From Streptomyces sp. NBC_01216 (GTDB taxonomy: Bacteria > Actinomycetota > Actinomycetes > Streptomycetales > Streptomycetaceae): a stretch of DNA of 64,000 nucleotides. The notes under the pieces were generated by a model. That model was not told the origin of the DNA. It did not search any database and was given only the letters and a program-made list of their open reading frames with translations. Each line of letters starts with the position of its first letter. Position 1 is the first letter of the stretch. Of the stretch, positions 34,657 to 42,162 are shown piece after piece. Location of the stretch: positions 7,063,402 to 7,127,401 of the forward strand of contig NZ_CP108677.1 in NCBI RefSeq assembly GCF_035994945.1. Reading direction: 5' to 3'. The position numbers were made by a program, and so were the translations under genes.

Positions 34657-35667
34657 ATGACCAGCATCCCCGCCATCCGGGACACCCAGGAACTGCGACA
34701 CAGCCGCCTGTGGGGCCTCGGTGTGTACCGGCCCGAACGGTCGGTGCCCAACACCGAGATAGCCGAGCGGACCGGACTCGACCCGGCCTGGATCGAGAGC
34801 CGCTCCGGGATCCGCTCCCGCAGATACGCCTCACCCGAGGAGACCCTGCCGACCATGGCGGCCACGGCCGCCGAGAAGGCGCTCGCCGCGGCGGGCATCG
34901 GCGCCGACCGGATCGGCACCGTCATCGTCGCGACCATCACCTCCATGGAGCAGATGCCCGCGGTGGCCGTCGAGGTCGCCCACCGGATCGGCGCCCGACA
35001 GGCCACCGCCTTCGACGTCTCGGCCGCCTGCGCCGGGTTCTGCCACGCCCTCGCGCTCGCGAACGACCTGGTCCGGCTCGGCCGCTCCGACTACGTTCTG
35101 GTGATCGGCGCGGAGCGGATGACGGACATCCTGGACCACTCGGACCCGGACACCGCCTTCCTGTTCGCGGACGGCGCCGGCGCGGTGGTCGTCGGTCCCG
35201 GGGACGAGGCGGGCATCGGCCCGGTGGTGTGGCAGGCCGACGGCTCCCGCAACGCGGCCCTGAAGATGACCAACCCCTGGCACGACGGCACCGGGGAGCG
35301 CCCGGACGACCGGCCCGCCATCACGATGGCCGGCTGGAAGGTCTACCGCTGGGCCACCAACGAACTGGTCCCCGCCGCCCGCCGGATGCTCGACGCTGCG
35401 GGCGTCACCGTGGAGCAGCTCGACGCGTTCGTCCCACACCAGGCCAACATGCTCATCACCGACGTCGTCGTCGAACAGCTCGGTCTGACCGAGCGGACCG
35501 CGGTCGCCCGGGACATCGTCACCAGCGGCAACAGCTCCGCGGCCTCCATCCCGCTGGCGATGGAGGAACTGCTCTCCTCCGGTCGCGCGTCGAGCGGCGA
35601 CCTCGCCCTGCTGATCGGCTTCGGCGCCGGTCTCGTCCACGCGGGCCAGGTGGTCCGGCTGCCCTGA
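34657..35667 (+). CDS. Ketoacyl-ACP synthase III (FabH-like)
   Basis: 336 residues from ATG 34657; a longer frame to 34588 is Pro-rich with no ribosome site. The thiolase-fold triad is intact: Cys125 in DVSAACAGF, His in FVPHQAN and Asn in SGNSSAASIP. KSIII enzymes condense an acyl-CoA starter with malonyl-ACP. Their presence in a type II polyketide cluster usually signals a non-acetate starter, as in frenolicin, R1128, benastatin and fredericamycin. No dedicated ketoreductase/dehydratase or second ACP for building a reduced starter is adjacent, although two SDR genes occur in the cluster. The next features downstream are strong hairpins. Confidence 0.93.
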   Translation: MTSIPAIRDTQELRHSRLWGLGVYRPERSVPNTEIAERTGLDPAWIESRSGIRSRRYASPEETLPTMAATAAEKALAAAGIGADRIGTVIVATITSMEQMPAVAVEVAHRIGARQATAFDVSAACAGFCHALALANDLVRLGRSDYVLVIGAERMTDILDHSDPDTAFLFADGAGAVVVGPGDEAGIGPVVWQADGSRNAALKMTNPWHDGTGERPDDRPAITMAGWKVYRWATNELVPAARRMLDAAGVTVEQLDAFVPHQANMLITDVVVEQLGLTERTAVARDIVTSGNSSAASIPLAMEELLSSGRASSGDLALLIGFGAGLVHAGQVVRLP

Positions 35668-35682
35668 CCCGGTCGGCTGCCC

Positions 35683-35732
35683 CGAAGCGGCGGGCGCCCG
35701 GAGCCACTCGGCTCCGGGCGCCCGCCGCTTCG
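35683..35732. terminator. 23-bp perfect hairpin after KSIII
   Basis: Arms 35683-35705 and 35710-35732 are perfectly complementary with a 4-nt loop ACTC, 15 bp after the KSIII stop. A very stable rho-independent-type structure without a T-run. Confidence 0.9.
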
Positions 35733-35807
35733 CTCCGGCGGCACCCGGCGGGGTGGCCCGCCGTGAGGTCCGCCCCCTTCGGCCGGCCCGGACCGAAGGC
35801 GCCGCCG

Positions 35808-35859
35808 CCCTCGGCCGCCGCCCTCGGCCGCCGCCCTCGGCCGCCGCCCTCGGCCGCCG
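35808..35859. repeat. Four perfect 13-bp tandem repeats
   Basis: Unit CCCTCGGCCGCCG repeated four times head to tail in the ~394-bp gap (35668-36061) between convergent operons. Otherwise this gap holds only terminator hairpins and GC-rich sequence. Likely a slippage-prone spacer. Confidence 0.9.
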
Positions 35860-36010
35860 GCCCCCCCGTACGCCGCCCGCCGCCCCGGGACCGCTCCTGG
35901 GCCGTTCCCCCGCCCCTGGTCCGGAGGCGACGCCCACGCTGCCCATCCCGGTACCCGCCCGCCGGAGCCGGTGGCCGGGCAGCGGCCCAGGAGCCTCGCG
36001 CACACGCGGA

Positions 36011-36045
36011 GGCGCCGTGGGAGCCCGGCGGCTCACCACGGCGCC
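36011..36045. terminator. Hairpin ending the minus-strand tailoring operon
   Basis: GGCGCCGTGG (36011-36020) pairs with CCACGGCGCC (36036-36045). Inside, GAGCC pairs with GGCTC, giving a 15-bp stem with a one-base bulge. It lies 16 bp beyond the stop at 36062. Confidence 0.8.
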
Positions 36046-36061
36046 TCGTCCGGCCTCCGGC

Positions 36062-36379
36062 TCAGTACGTCGCGACCACCTCGAACAGGGAGAAGGGACT
36101 GGGGCGTTCGGTGTCCTGGTACGGCCGCAGCGGGGAAGTCGTCCCCCGATGGGCCGAGCCGGCCTCCCAGTCCCGGAAGGCGGCCATGCTCTCCCACTCG
36201 CTGAGCACCGCGTAGGCGCCCTCGTCGGTGATCACGCGCAGCAGCTCGTTGCCCAGCAGACCCGGCGTGCCGTCCAGGTCCTTGCTGATCCGGTGGTACG
36301 CCTCCGCGACCGCCGCGTCCTCGCCGGGAGTCGGCCGCAGGTGCAGCATGACGCGTACCCCGCCCGCGGCCCCGCTCAT
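36062..36379 (-). CDS. Antibiotic-biosynthesis monooxygenase-like (ABM, ferredoxin-like fold)
   Basis: 105 residues from ATG 36379, overlapping the previous stop by 4 bp. The ABM dimeric alpha-beta barrel pattern is present: VRVMLHLRPTPGEDAAVAEA, LLGNELLRVITDEGAYAVLSEW and AAFRDWEAGSAHR. Members include ActVA-Orf6, TcmH and SnoaB, cofactor-free oxygenases that turn an aromatic ring (anthrone) into a quinone. Others in the family act as cyclases or have unknown roles. It is the last gene of a five-gene operon with another ABM directly upstream, perhaps forming a heterodimer. Confidence 0.85.
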   Translation of the reverse strand: MSGAAGGVRVMLHLRPTPGEDAAVAEAYHRISKDLDGTPGLLGNELLRVITDEGAYAVLSEWESMAAFRDWEAGSAHRGTTSPLRPYQDTERPSPFSLFEVVATY

Positions 36380-36705
36380 CCGGCGACCTCCACCAGGCAC
36401 ATCATCGCCAGCGAACCGCCGGTCCGGTACGGGTGCAGCTTCTCGCGGTGCGCCACGTGCTCCGGGCTGCGCTCGAAGGTCAGGAAGGACTCCTGGTCCG
36501 TCCAGTCGCTCACCACGTAGTACACCGACTCCTCGCCGGGCTTCGCGCTGCGCGCCAGGGTGTGCCCGAGGTTCGCCGCCTGCGCGGTGACCTCCTTGCT
36601 GCCCTCCGTCCACACGCGTTCGAAGTCGGCCTCCATGCCCGGCGTCACCTGGACGGTCAGCAGCACCCGGAACGACCCGGCCCGCGCCCCCACCTCAGAC
36701 ACCAC
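36376..36705 (-). CDS. Antibiotic-biosynthesis monooxygenase-like (ABM)
   Basis: 109 residues. GTG at 36705 (or 36702) overlaps the SDR stop. Pattern: FRVLLTVQVTPGMEADFERV, GHTLARSAKPGEESVYYVVS, then DWTDQESFLTFERSPEH. The conserved Trp-Thr region and helix match the ABM family. It is similar in design to the ABM at 41.3 kb, with shared DWTD and F-E-x-S-P-E features. That suggests duplication within the cluster and a role in ring oxidation to a quinone. Confidence 0.87.
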   Translation of the reverse strand: MVSEVGARAGSFRVLLTVQVTPGMEADFERVWTEGSKEVTAQAANLGHTLARSAKPGEESVYYVVSDWTDQESFLTFERSPEHVAHREKLHPYRTGGSLAMMCLVEVAG

Positions 36706-37444
36706 CGTCGACGTGCAGCGTCTCGCCGTTGACGTACGTGGACAGGTCGCTGGCCAGGAACAGCACCGCGCCCGCGATCTCCTCCGGGCGGCCGAACCGG
36801 CCCAGCGCCATCATCCGCAGGTAGCGCTCGTTGTACGCCGCCCGCTGCTCCTCGGTCAGCTCGTCCGGCTCCGAGGTGTCGATCACGCCGGGCGCGACCA
36901 CGTTGAAACGGATGCCCTTGCCGCCGAGCTCCTTGCACAGCGAGCGGGTCAGGCCGACCAGACCGGCCTTGGAGGCGGTGTAGTGGCCGCGCAGCGGGAT
37001 GCCGGCCATCGCGCCCCGGGAGCCGATGTTGATCACCGAGGAGCCCTCGCGGAGCAGTGGGAGCGCCTTGCTGATCACCATGAAGGGGCCGGTGAGGTTG
37101 GTGGTGACGATCCGCTCCCACTCCTCGAACGGCAGCTGCGCGAACGGGACCTGGCTGATCACCCCGGCGTTGTTGACCAGGATGTCCAGCGTCTCGAAGC
37201 GGTCGCGGCAGGCCTGCAGCACGAGCTCCACGCCCTCCGCGGTGCCGACGTCCGCGCGGACCAGGGCGTGGTCGCCGCCGATCTCCTTCAGCTCCCGGGC
37301 GAGGCTGTCCACGGCCTCGCCCTCCTGCCGGTAGCAGGTCACCACCGTGGCGCCGGCCTTCGCCAGGGCCAGCACCGTGGCCCGGCCGATGCCCCGGCTG
37401 CCGCCGGTGACCAGTGCGTTCTTGCCGACCAGTCGCAGTTCCAT
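36695..37444 (-). CDS. SDR-family ketoreductase (FabG-like)
   Basis: 249 residues. NAD(P) loop GGSRGIG (14-20), NNAG (91-94), catalytic Ser142, Tyr155 and Lys159 in HYTASKAG, and C-terminal VNGETLHVDGGV. Typical of polyketide or fatty-acid ketoreductases acting on a ketone of the bound chain or of a cyclised intermediate. It sits between the O-methyltransferase and two ABM oxygenases, so it may be a tailoring reductase rather than the C9-type reductase of minimal PKS chains. No aromatase dedicated to a reduced first ring is adjacent. ATG start at 37444. Confidence 0.92.
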   Translation of the reverse strand: MELRLVGKNALVTGGSRGIGRATVLALAKAGATVVTCYRQEGEAVDSLARELKEIGGDHALVRADVGTAEGVELVLQACRDRFETLDILVNNAGVISQVPFAQLPFEEWERIVTTNLTGPFMVISKALPLLREGSSVINIGSRGAMAGIPLRGHYTASKAGLVGLTRSLCKELGGKGIRFNVVAPGVIDTSEPDELTEEQRAAYNERYLRMMALGRFGRPEEIAGAVLFLASDLSTYVNGETLHVDGGV

Positions 37445-37492
37445 GTCGTCTTCTCCGTCCTCGCGCGACCGTGGCCGCAGGGGTTCAGGGAC

Positions 37493-38548
37493 TCAGCGGG
37501 CCGCCGGCGCGGGGCGGCACTCCAGGACCGCCCAGCGTCCGGCGACCGGTTCGTTCACGAGCTCGAGGCCCGCGGTCGCAAGCAGCGCGCGCCACTGCTG
37601 CTCGGAGCGTTCGCGTCCGCCGAAGCGGACCAGCATGTCCAGGTCGAGGAGCTTGCCCCGGTCCCATTCGTTGGCCGGGCCGACCAGGAACTCGCAGATC
37701 AGGAGGGTGCCGTCGGTGCCGAGCGCCTCGCGGACCCGGCCGAGGATCGCCGCCGCCTTCGCGTCGTCCCAGTCGTGCAGGACGGCCTTGAGGACGTACG
37801 CGTCCGCGCCCTGGGGCAGCTCCTCGAAGAAGTCGCCCGCCACCGCCTCCGCACGGTCCTCCACGCCCGCCTCGCGGAAGGTCTTGTCCGCCTCCGCCAC
37901 CACCGAGGGACGGTCGACGAGCGTGCCGCACACCTCCGGGTGCCGGGCCAGCAGCTCGGCGAGGAACAGTCCGCGGCCGCCGCCGACGTCCGTGATCAGA
38001 CCGAACCGCCCGAAGTCGTAACTGTCCAACAGCATCTGCGCGGTGGCCCGGCTCATCCCGGTCATCGCCCGGTCGAACAGCGCGCCCGCCCGCGGGTCCT
38101 GCTCCAGGTGTTCGAAGAAGGTGTGGCCGTAGGCGGCCTCGAAGGCCGGCTCGCCGGTCCTCACGGTGTGCATCAGCCGCCCGTACGAGCGCCACAGCAT
38201 CTCGTCGCCGTTGTAGAGCACCATGTCCCGCTGGCTGCCCGGCACGCCCGACCGCAGACAGGCGCCCATCTCACCGAGCGCGTAGCGCCCGTCGGCCTCC
38301 TCGGTGAACACCCCGAACGCCGAGGCGACCCGCAGCACCCGGCCGAGCGCGTCCGCGTGCGCGTCGGTCCGCGCGGCCAGCTCGGCGACGGTGAGCGGGC
38401 CGTCCGACAGTTCGTCGGCGACGCCCAGCTCGGCGAGCACGTGCAGCACCCGGGATATCCGTTTGCCGTCGGTCAGCAGCAGCAGCCGTACGTGGGGCGG
38501 CAACGCGGCGGTCATCGCCGGGCCGACCACACCGGTCATGGTGTCCAC
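37493..38548 (-). CDS. SAM-dependent O-methyltransferase (AcrB-like/TcmN-TcmO class)
   Basis: 351 residues. An N-terminal dimerisation/winged-helix domain (VLHVLAELGVADELSDGPL, AALGRVLRVAS-like) is followed by the Rossmann domain with the SAM loop ITDVGGGRGLFLAELL and catalytic HDW in VLKAVLHDWDDAKA. Family members methylate phenolic hydroxyls of aromatic polyketides. GTG at 38548 has GAGGAG upstream; ATG 38539 is an alternative. It is the second gene of the operon starting at 39061. Confidence 0.93.
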   Translation of the reverse strand: MDTMTGVVGPAMTAALPPHVRLLLLTDGKRISRVLHVLAELGVADELSDGPLTVAELAARTDAHADALGRVLRVASAFGVFTEEADGRYALGEMGACLRSGVPGSQRDMVLYNGDEMLWRSYGRLMHTVRTGEPAFEAAYGHTFFEHLEQDPRAGALFDRAMTGMSRATAQMLLDSYDFGRFGLITDVGGGRGLFLAELLARHPEVCGTLVDRPSVVAEADKTFREAGVEDRAEAVAGDFFEELPQGADAYVLKAVLHDWDDAKAAAILGRVREALGTDGTLLICEFLVGPANEWDRGKLLDLDMLVRFGGRERSEQQWRALLATAGLELVNEPVAGRWAVLECRPAPAAR

Positions 38549-38593
38549 ACCTTCTCCTCGGTCCAGGGGCAGTGCTGGGGGTGGTAGCGGGGG

Positions 38594-39061
38594 TCAGATC
38601 AGTACGGCGGCCACGCCGACGTTCGCCAGCAGCGCGGTGACGGCCAGCGCGCCCCGCACCCGGTTCCAGCGGATCCAGCGCTCGCGCGGGTCGCGCCGCT
38701 CGAAGTCCGCGGGCAGCGCCTGCGGGTCGAGCGTCGAGAGCCAGCGGTTGATCGGCACGTTCTTGGTCAGCGACACCGTCACCGCGGCGGCCAGCAGCAC
38801 CGCGCCGGAGCCGGCGAGCACCCGCACCGCGGCCGTCGGCCCGGTAGCCACCAGACCCAGGTCGCACAGCAGGCAGCTCAACAGCGAGATCGGCATGAAC
38901 GGGTCGAAGCGGGTGACGAGCCCCTTGTGCACCGGGACGTACATGCCGGTGGGCAGGGTGGTGAAGAGGGGTGCCGCGAGCACCGAGATGGCGAGACCGC
39001 CGGCCGCGAGACCGCCGGCCAGCAGCGCCAGGGGCACCAGTATCCGCATCGGCTCCACCAC
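38594..39061 (-). CDS. DUF1772-type membrane protein
   Basis: 155 residues, four spans. Conserved DUF1772 features: N-terminal ISVLAAPLF, YVPVHKGLVTRFDPFMP and the central TKNVPINRWLSTLD, followed by RWIRWNRVRG. It is the first gene of the minus-strand tailoring operon and is divergent from a second DUF1772 gene at 39264. DUF1772 proteins such as the anthrone-oxygenase homologue HypC act in ring oxidation in fungal and bacterial aromatic polyketide pathways. An oxygenase role is therefore plausible though not established here. Confidence 0.87.
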   Translation of the reverse strand: MVEPMRILVPLALLAGGLAAGGLAISVLAAPLFTTLPTGMYVPVHKGLVTRFDPFMPISLLSCLLCDLGLVATGPTAAVRVLAGSGAVLLAAAVTVSLTKNVPINRWLSTLDPQALPADFERRDPRERWIRWNRVRGALAVTALLANVGVAAVLI

Positions 39062-39113
39062 ACATCACCCTTCCGGAGCTGCCGCCGCGCCGCACGGCGG
39101 GACCACTGCGACG

Positions 39114-39156
39114 ACTCTCGGTTCCGCAGGTCGAAGCCGACTCGAAGACGGCTCGA
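39114..39156 (-). promoter_or_regulatory. SARP-type promoter for the tailoring operon
   Basis: Minus-strand heptamers TCGAGCC (39156-39150), TCGAGTC (39145-39139), TCGACCT (39134-39128) at 11-bp steps, 8 bp, then GAGAGT (39119-39114) as -10. Confidence 0.65.
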
Positions 39157-39187
39157 CGGGCGCAGGCCGGGCCGTGAAGGACCGCCG

Positions 39188-39230
39188 TCGAGCACCGCTC
39201 CACAGCGATTCGAGCAGGTGGCAGAAGGGT
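39188..39230 (+). promoter_or_regulatory. SARP-type promoter for the DUF1772/SchA unit
   Basis: Plus-strand heptamers TCGAGCA (39188), TCCACAG (39199), TCGAGCA (39210) at 11-bp steps, 8 bp, then AAGGGT (39225-39230). Confidence 0.6.
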
Positions 39231-39263
39231 GTCCGGGACATCAACCGTGAGCCGGGAGTCGTG

Positions 39264-39710
39264 ATGCTTGAGGAAGTACTGAGCGGGGTCGTGCTGATCG
39301 GGACGGGGATCGTCACGGGAATCTTCGTGGCTGTCCTGGTCAGCGTGGTTCCCGCCATGTCGGCCATGGGACGCGCCGACTACCTCCGCGCCCATGTCCT
39401 GCTGGGCCGGGGCTACCACCCGCTGATGCCGATCCTGGTCAACCTGGTGACCGTCAGCGGGTTCGTGCTCGGCTGGCTCGCCGAGTCGCCGGGCAACGCG
39501 CTGTTCCCCCTGGTGGCCGTGCTGCTCATCGGCGTGCAGGCGGTCTCGCACCTCGGCAACGTGCCGATCAACCGCTCCCTGAGCGGACTTTCCGAGGACG
39601 GCCCCTGGGACGACCCGCGGCCGCTCTGGCGGGCCTGGCACCGCCTGCGCACGACGCTCGCCGCGCTCGCGCTGACGGCCGCCACCGTCGCGGTGCTCGC
39701 CGCCCCCTGA
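39264..39710 (+). CDS. DUF1772-type membrane protein (second copy)
   Basis: 148 residues, four spans. GNVPINRSLSGL matches the NVPINRWLSTL of the divergent gene at 39061, as does the C-terminal WRAWHRLRTTLAAL. The N-terminus GIVTGIFVAVLVSVVPAM places it in the same family, so the two are likely diverged paralogues. ATG 39264 (or GTG 39261) follows GGGAG. It is followed 31 bp later by the SchA/CurD-like gene. Confidence 0.85.
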   Translation: MLEEVLSGVVLIGTGIVTGIFVAVLVSVVPAMSAMGRADYLRAHVLLGRGYHPLMPILVNLVTVSGFVLGWLAESPGNALFPLVAVLLIGVQAVSHLGNVPINRSLSGLSEDGPWDDPRPLWRAWHRLRTTLAALALTAATVAVLAAP

Positions 39711-39741
39711 ATCACCTCAAGCCCGAGGAGAAGGAACCGCC

Positions 39742-40482
39742 ATGCCACTCGACGCCATTACCTACCGGGTCCGTCCCGGATGCGAGGAGGACCTGCAGGA
39801 GGTCTTCTCGCCGCACAACTTCACCCGGATCGACTCGCCCGTCATCAAGGACGACGAGGGCACGACCGTCGGAATGCTGCTCGGCACCGGCCTGTTCGTG
39901 CAGGGCGAGACGGTGATCCGGGTGATCCACCACGACGGGGTCAGCGCAGCCCGGGTCGCCCGGCACATGTCCGTGCAGAAAGGGGTCCACGAGGCCGAAC
40001 GGGCGATCCTGCCGTTCCTCGTCGAGCCGCGTGACACCGAGACCCCCCAGGGTTTCCGGCAGCACTTCCACCGCAGCCTGATGACCGCCCTGGAACAGCA
40101 CAGCCCCGACGAGCGGCCCGCGGCCGGCACCGTGGCGCTGCGCCACCAACTGCGCAAGGGTGCTGGACTCGCGCTGGAACGGGAGCGCGGGACGGTCAAC
40201 CGCAAGGCGTCGCTGCTGCTCTCCCCGGACCACCCGACGATCATCCGCACGGCGCTCTTCCTGCACGAGGACACCCTCGTCCGGGTTGTCCAGTACGACG
40301 GGCACCCGTACGACGTCGTCGGCTACCTGACCGACCGCGGCTTCGGACAGGATGCCGACGCCTGGCTCGAGCCCTACGTGGAGGACTCCAAGCGGCCCGA
40401 CCACCCGGACGCCTACCTGGCCCTCGTGCACGAGCAGGCCATGCTGTCCGTCGCGCACATGTCCGTGCTCGGCGTGGACTGA
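39742..40482 (+). CDS. SchA/CurD-like domain protein
   Basis: 246 residues made of two related halves: ITYRVRPGCEEDLQEVFS and MLLGTGLFVQGETVIRVIH in the first, and ASLLLSPDHPTIIRTALFLH with ETLVRV-like and DVVGYLTDRGF in the second. SchA/CurD proteins occur in type II polyketide clusters for spore pigments and pentangular polyphenols and have a dimeric ferredoxin-like fold. Their exact role is unsettled, perhaps hydroxylation or cyclisation. ATG at 39742 follows GAGGAGAAGG. It ends before a strong bidirectional terminator. Confidence 0.85.
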   Translation: MPLDAITYRVRPGCEEDLQEVFSPHNFTRIDSPVIKDDEGTTVGMLLGTGLFVQGETVIRVIHHDGVSAARVARHMSVQKGVHEAERAILPFLVEPRDTETPQGFRQHFHRSLMTALEQHSPDERPAAGTVALRHQLRKGAGLALERERGTVNRKASLLLSPDHPTIIRTALFLHEDTLVRVVQYDGHPYDVVGYLTDRGFGQDADAWLEPYVEDSKRPDHPDAYLALVHEQAMLSVAHMSVLGVD

Positions 40483-40501
40483 CCGGCGGGCACCACCAGA
40501 G

Positions 40502-40543
40502 GACGAAACCGCCGCCGGGACAGGTCCCGGCGGCGGTTTCGTC
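40502..40543. terminator. Bidirectional terminator between convergent operons
   Basis: 20-bp perfectly complementary arms (40502-40521 and 40524-40543) around AG; the outer part GACGAAACC/GGTTTCGTC gives a short T-rich tail on each side. Separates the stops at 40482 and 40560. Confidence 0.9.
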
Positions 40544-40559
40544 GCTGTGTGCCGTCCTG

Positions 40560-40994
40560 TCACACCTCGGGGTGGTCGAACCACTCGCCTAGCTTGGTGC
40601 CCATCAGCGGGCTGCCGCGCAGCTTCAGCTTGCCGGTCAGGAACGCCTTCGCACCGGGCAGCTTGCCGACGCCCATCGCCAGCATGTCGGGGAACTTGAT
40701 CCCGATGGTGATGTCCGGGCTGTCGTGCCGCCCCTTGTCGGTGCGGCACTCACCCGCCTCGACCTCGACGTAGTGGAGCTTCTGGCCCTCCGAGGAGGCG
40801 ATGTCGAACTGGAAGACGCCCTTCTGTCCGGCCGCCTTCTCCGGGTTGAACTCCGAGACGAGGAGCTCGAAGATCAGCGTCAGTGCCGCGTCCAGACCGC
40901 CGTCCCGTTCGACGACGGCCGCCTCCAGCTGCTTGGCGGGCACCGACTCGACGAGCTCGATCAGCTCGGTCACCTGTTCCTGCTGCACACTCAC
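40560..40994 (-). CDS. SCP2 sterol-binding-domain protein
   Basis: 144 residues. An N-terminal helix (TELIELVESVPAKQLEAAV) is followed by an SCP2 fold: FQFDIASSEGQKLHYVEVEA, then DITIGIKFPDMLAMGVGKL and KAFLTGKLKLRGSPLMGTKL. SCP2 folds bind hydrophobic ligands in a tunnel. In this cluster it could hold the polyketide intermediate or a tailoring substrate. It is the last gene of the core operon, 31 bp after the ABM gene. Confidence 0.87.
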   Translation of the reverse strand: MSVQQEQVTELIELVESVPAKQLEAAVVERDGGLDAALTLIFELLVSEFNPEKAAGQKGVFQFDIASSEGQKLHYVEVEAGECRTDKGRHDSPDITIGIKFPDMLAMGVGKLPGAKAFLTGKLKLRGSPLMGTKLGEWFDHPEV

Positions 40995-41025
40995 CGGTTC
41001 CTCCTGGAACTCGAGGTCTGGGGAC

Positions 41026-41358
41026 TCACGGTCCGGCCGCGACGGCCGGCGCGCTTTCGTGGAGGGGTTCGAGCAGGTGCATCTCGCCGCCCTCCCGCAT
41101 CGGCCACAGCCGCTGCAGATAGGTCTGCTGCTCCGGGCTCTTCTCGAACGCCCGGAAGGCGGGCTCGTCGGTCCAGTCGGTCAGCACGGTGAAGCCGCCC
41201 GGCTCGCCGCTCTCCCGCAGCAGCTGCTGGCCGTGGTTGTCGGGGAAGGTCCGGACGGTTTGGGAGTGCGCGAGCCACAGCTCCTCGAACTCCGCCTCGT
41301 GCCCGGGCTTGATCCGGATCCGGAGCAGCACCCGCAGCCCCGGCCCCGGGCGGGTCAC
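41026..41358 (-). CDS. Antibiotic-biosynthesis monooxygenase-like (ABM)
   Basis: 110 residues. GTG 41358 overlaps the cyclase stop by 4 bp. Pattern: LRVLLRIRIKPGHEAEFEEL, FPDNHGQQLLRESGEPGGF, TVLTDWTDEPAFRAFEKSPE. It is the third ABM of the cluster and sits inside the core PKS operon right after the cyclase. This is the expected place for a TcmH/ActVA-6-type quinone-forming oxygenase. Confidence 0.88.
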   Translation of the reverse strand: MTRPGPGLRVLLRIRIKPGHEAEFEELWLAHSQTVRTFPDNHGQQLLRESGEPGGFTVLTDWTDEPAFRAFEKSPEQQTYLQRLWPMREGGEMHLLEPLHESAPAVAAGP

Positions 41359-41825
41359 GGGCGCACCGCTTCCGGCCGGCCGGCCGCCGCCTGCTCCACC
41401 AGCCCCTTGATCCGGGCCATCTCCCGGCGGGTGTTGGTGTTCAGACGCTCGGCCATCTCCACGTCGCCGAACGGCAGGCCCGGGTGGACCGTGAACTCCT
41501 GCCGCCAGCACATCTCGACGCCGGCCTCGGTCTGCTCGTACGACCAGTACAGGTCCATGAACTCGAACGGCCCGGTCTCGATCCGGCGGGCCCGCACGGT
41601 CCGGGTCGCCGGATCGGGGGTGCGCTCGGAGACCCAGCTCCAGACCTGGCCGTTCTCGTCCGGGCGGAGTGTGAGCCGGAAGCGCAGGGTGGCGCCGTCC
41701 CGCTCCAGGATCTCGGCCGCGGCGTACTCGGAGAACAGCTCGGGCCACGACTCCACGTCGTTCGTCATGTCCCACACCAGGTCCATCGGCGCCGCGATGA
41801 CGATGCTGTTGTCGATGACGGTCAT
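41355..41825 (-). CDS. Polyketide aromatase/cyclase, SRPBCC family (TcmN N-terminal/WhiE-VI type)
   Basis: 156 residues with the START/Bet v1 fold of first-ring cyclases: IDNSIVIAAPMDLVWDMTND, VESWPELFSEYAAAEILER, RARRIETGPFEFMDLYWSYE and the closing helix EMAERLNTNTRREMARIKG. Single-domain members set the regiospecificity of first-ring closure on unreduced chains (C7-C12 or C9-C14). A single-domain enzyme of this class fits a chain that is not C9-reduced, as in tetracenomycin-type, pigment-type or pentangular backbones. It immediately follows ACP in the operon. Confidence 0.93.
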   Translation of the reverse strand: MTVIDNSIVIAAPMDLVWDMTNDVESWPELFSEYAAAEILERDGATLRFRLTLRPDENGQVWSWVSERTPDPATRTVRARRIETGPFEFMDLYWSYEQTEAGVEMCWRQEFTVHPGLPFGDVEMAERLNTNTRREMARIKGLVEQAAAGRPEAVRP

Positions 41826-41826
41826 G

Positions 41827-42081
41827 TCAGGCCGCCGCGAGGCTGTTGTTGACGTAGTCGATCACGGCCTGCGGCGAGTTCATCTCCTCGATGGCCTCGT
41901 CCGGGATGTGCAGGCCGTACTCGCGCTGGATCTGGCTGGCGATCTCCAGCACCGCGAGGGAGTCGTAGCCGATGTCGGTGAAGTCGGTCGCCAGGTGCTC
42001 CTCGGAGAGTTCCTCGGTGTCACCGGTGCACCGGCTCATAATCTCCTTGAGGTCGCCGAAGGTCATGGTGGTGCTGCTCAT
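41827..42081 (-). CDS. Type II PKS acyl carrier protein
   Basis: 84 residues. The phosphopantetheine site is Ser41 in DIGYDSLAVLE, and the acidic helices SEEHLATDF and HIPDEAIEEM are typical. It carries the growing chain for KS-alpha/KS-beta. It lies directly after KS-beta with an 81-bp gap and is followed by the cyclase. No phosphopantetheinyl transferase is in the window. Confidence 0.96.
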   Translation of the reverse strand: MSSTTMTFGDLKEIMSRCTGDTEELSEEHLATDFTDIGYDSLAVLEIASQIQREYGLHIPDEAIEEMNSPQAVIDYVNNSLAAA

Positions 42082-42162
42082 CTGTTCCTCCTGGGGACGG
42101 GGATGCTGCTGTGCGAGCGGTGGGCAGAGGGAAAGGAAGAGGGAACGGGCGCAGGCCGGTCC

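Noticed and set aside
34831..36039. 402-codon minus-strand frame over KSIII
   Set aside because: Antisense to KSIII and crossing a strong terminator hairpin; no protein-like motifs.
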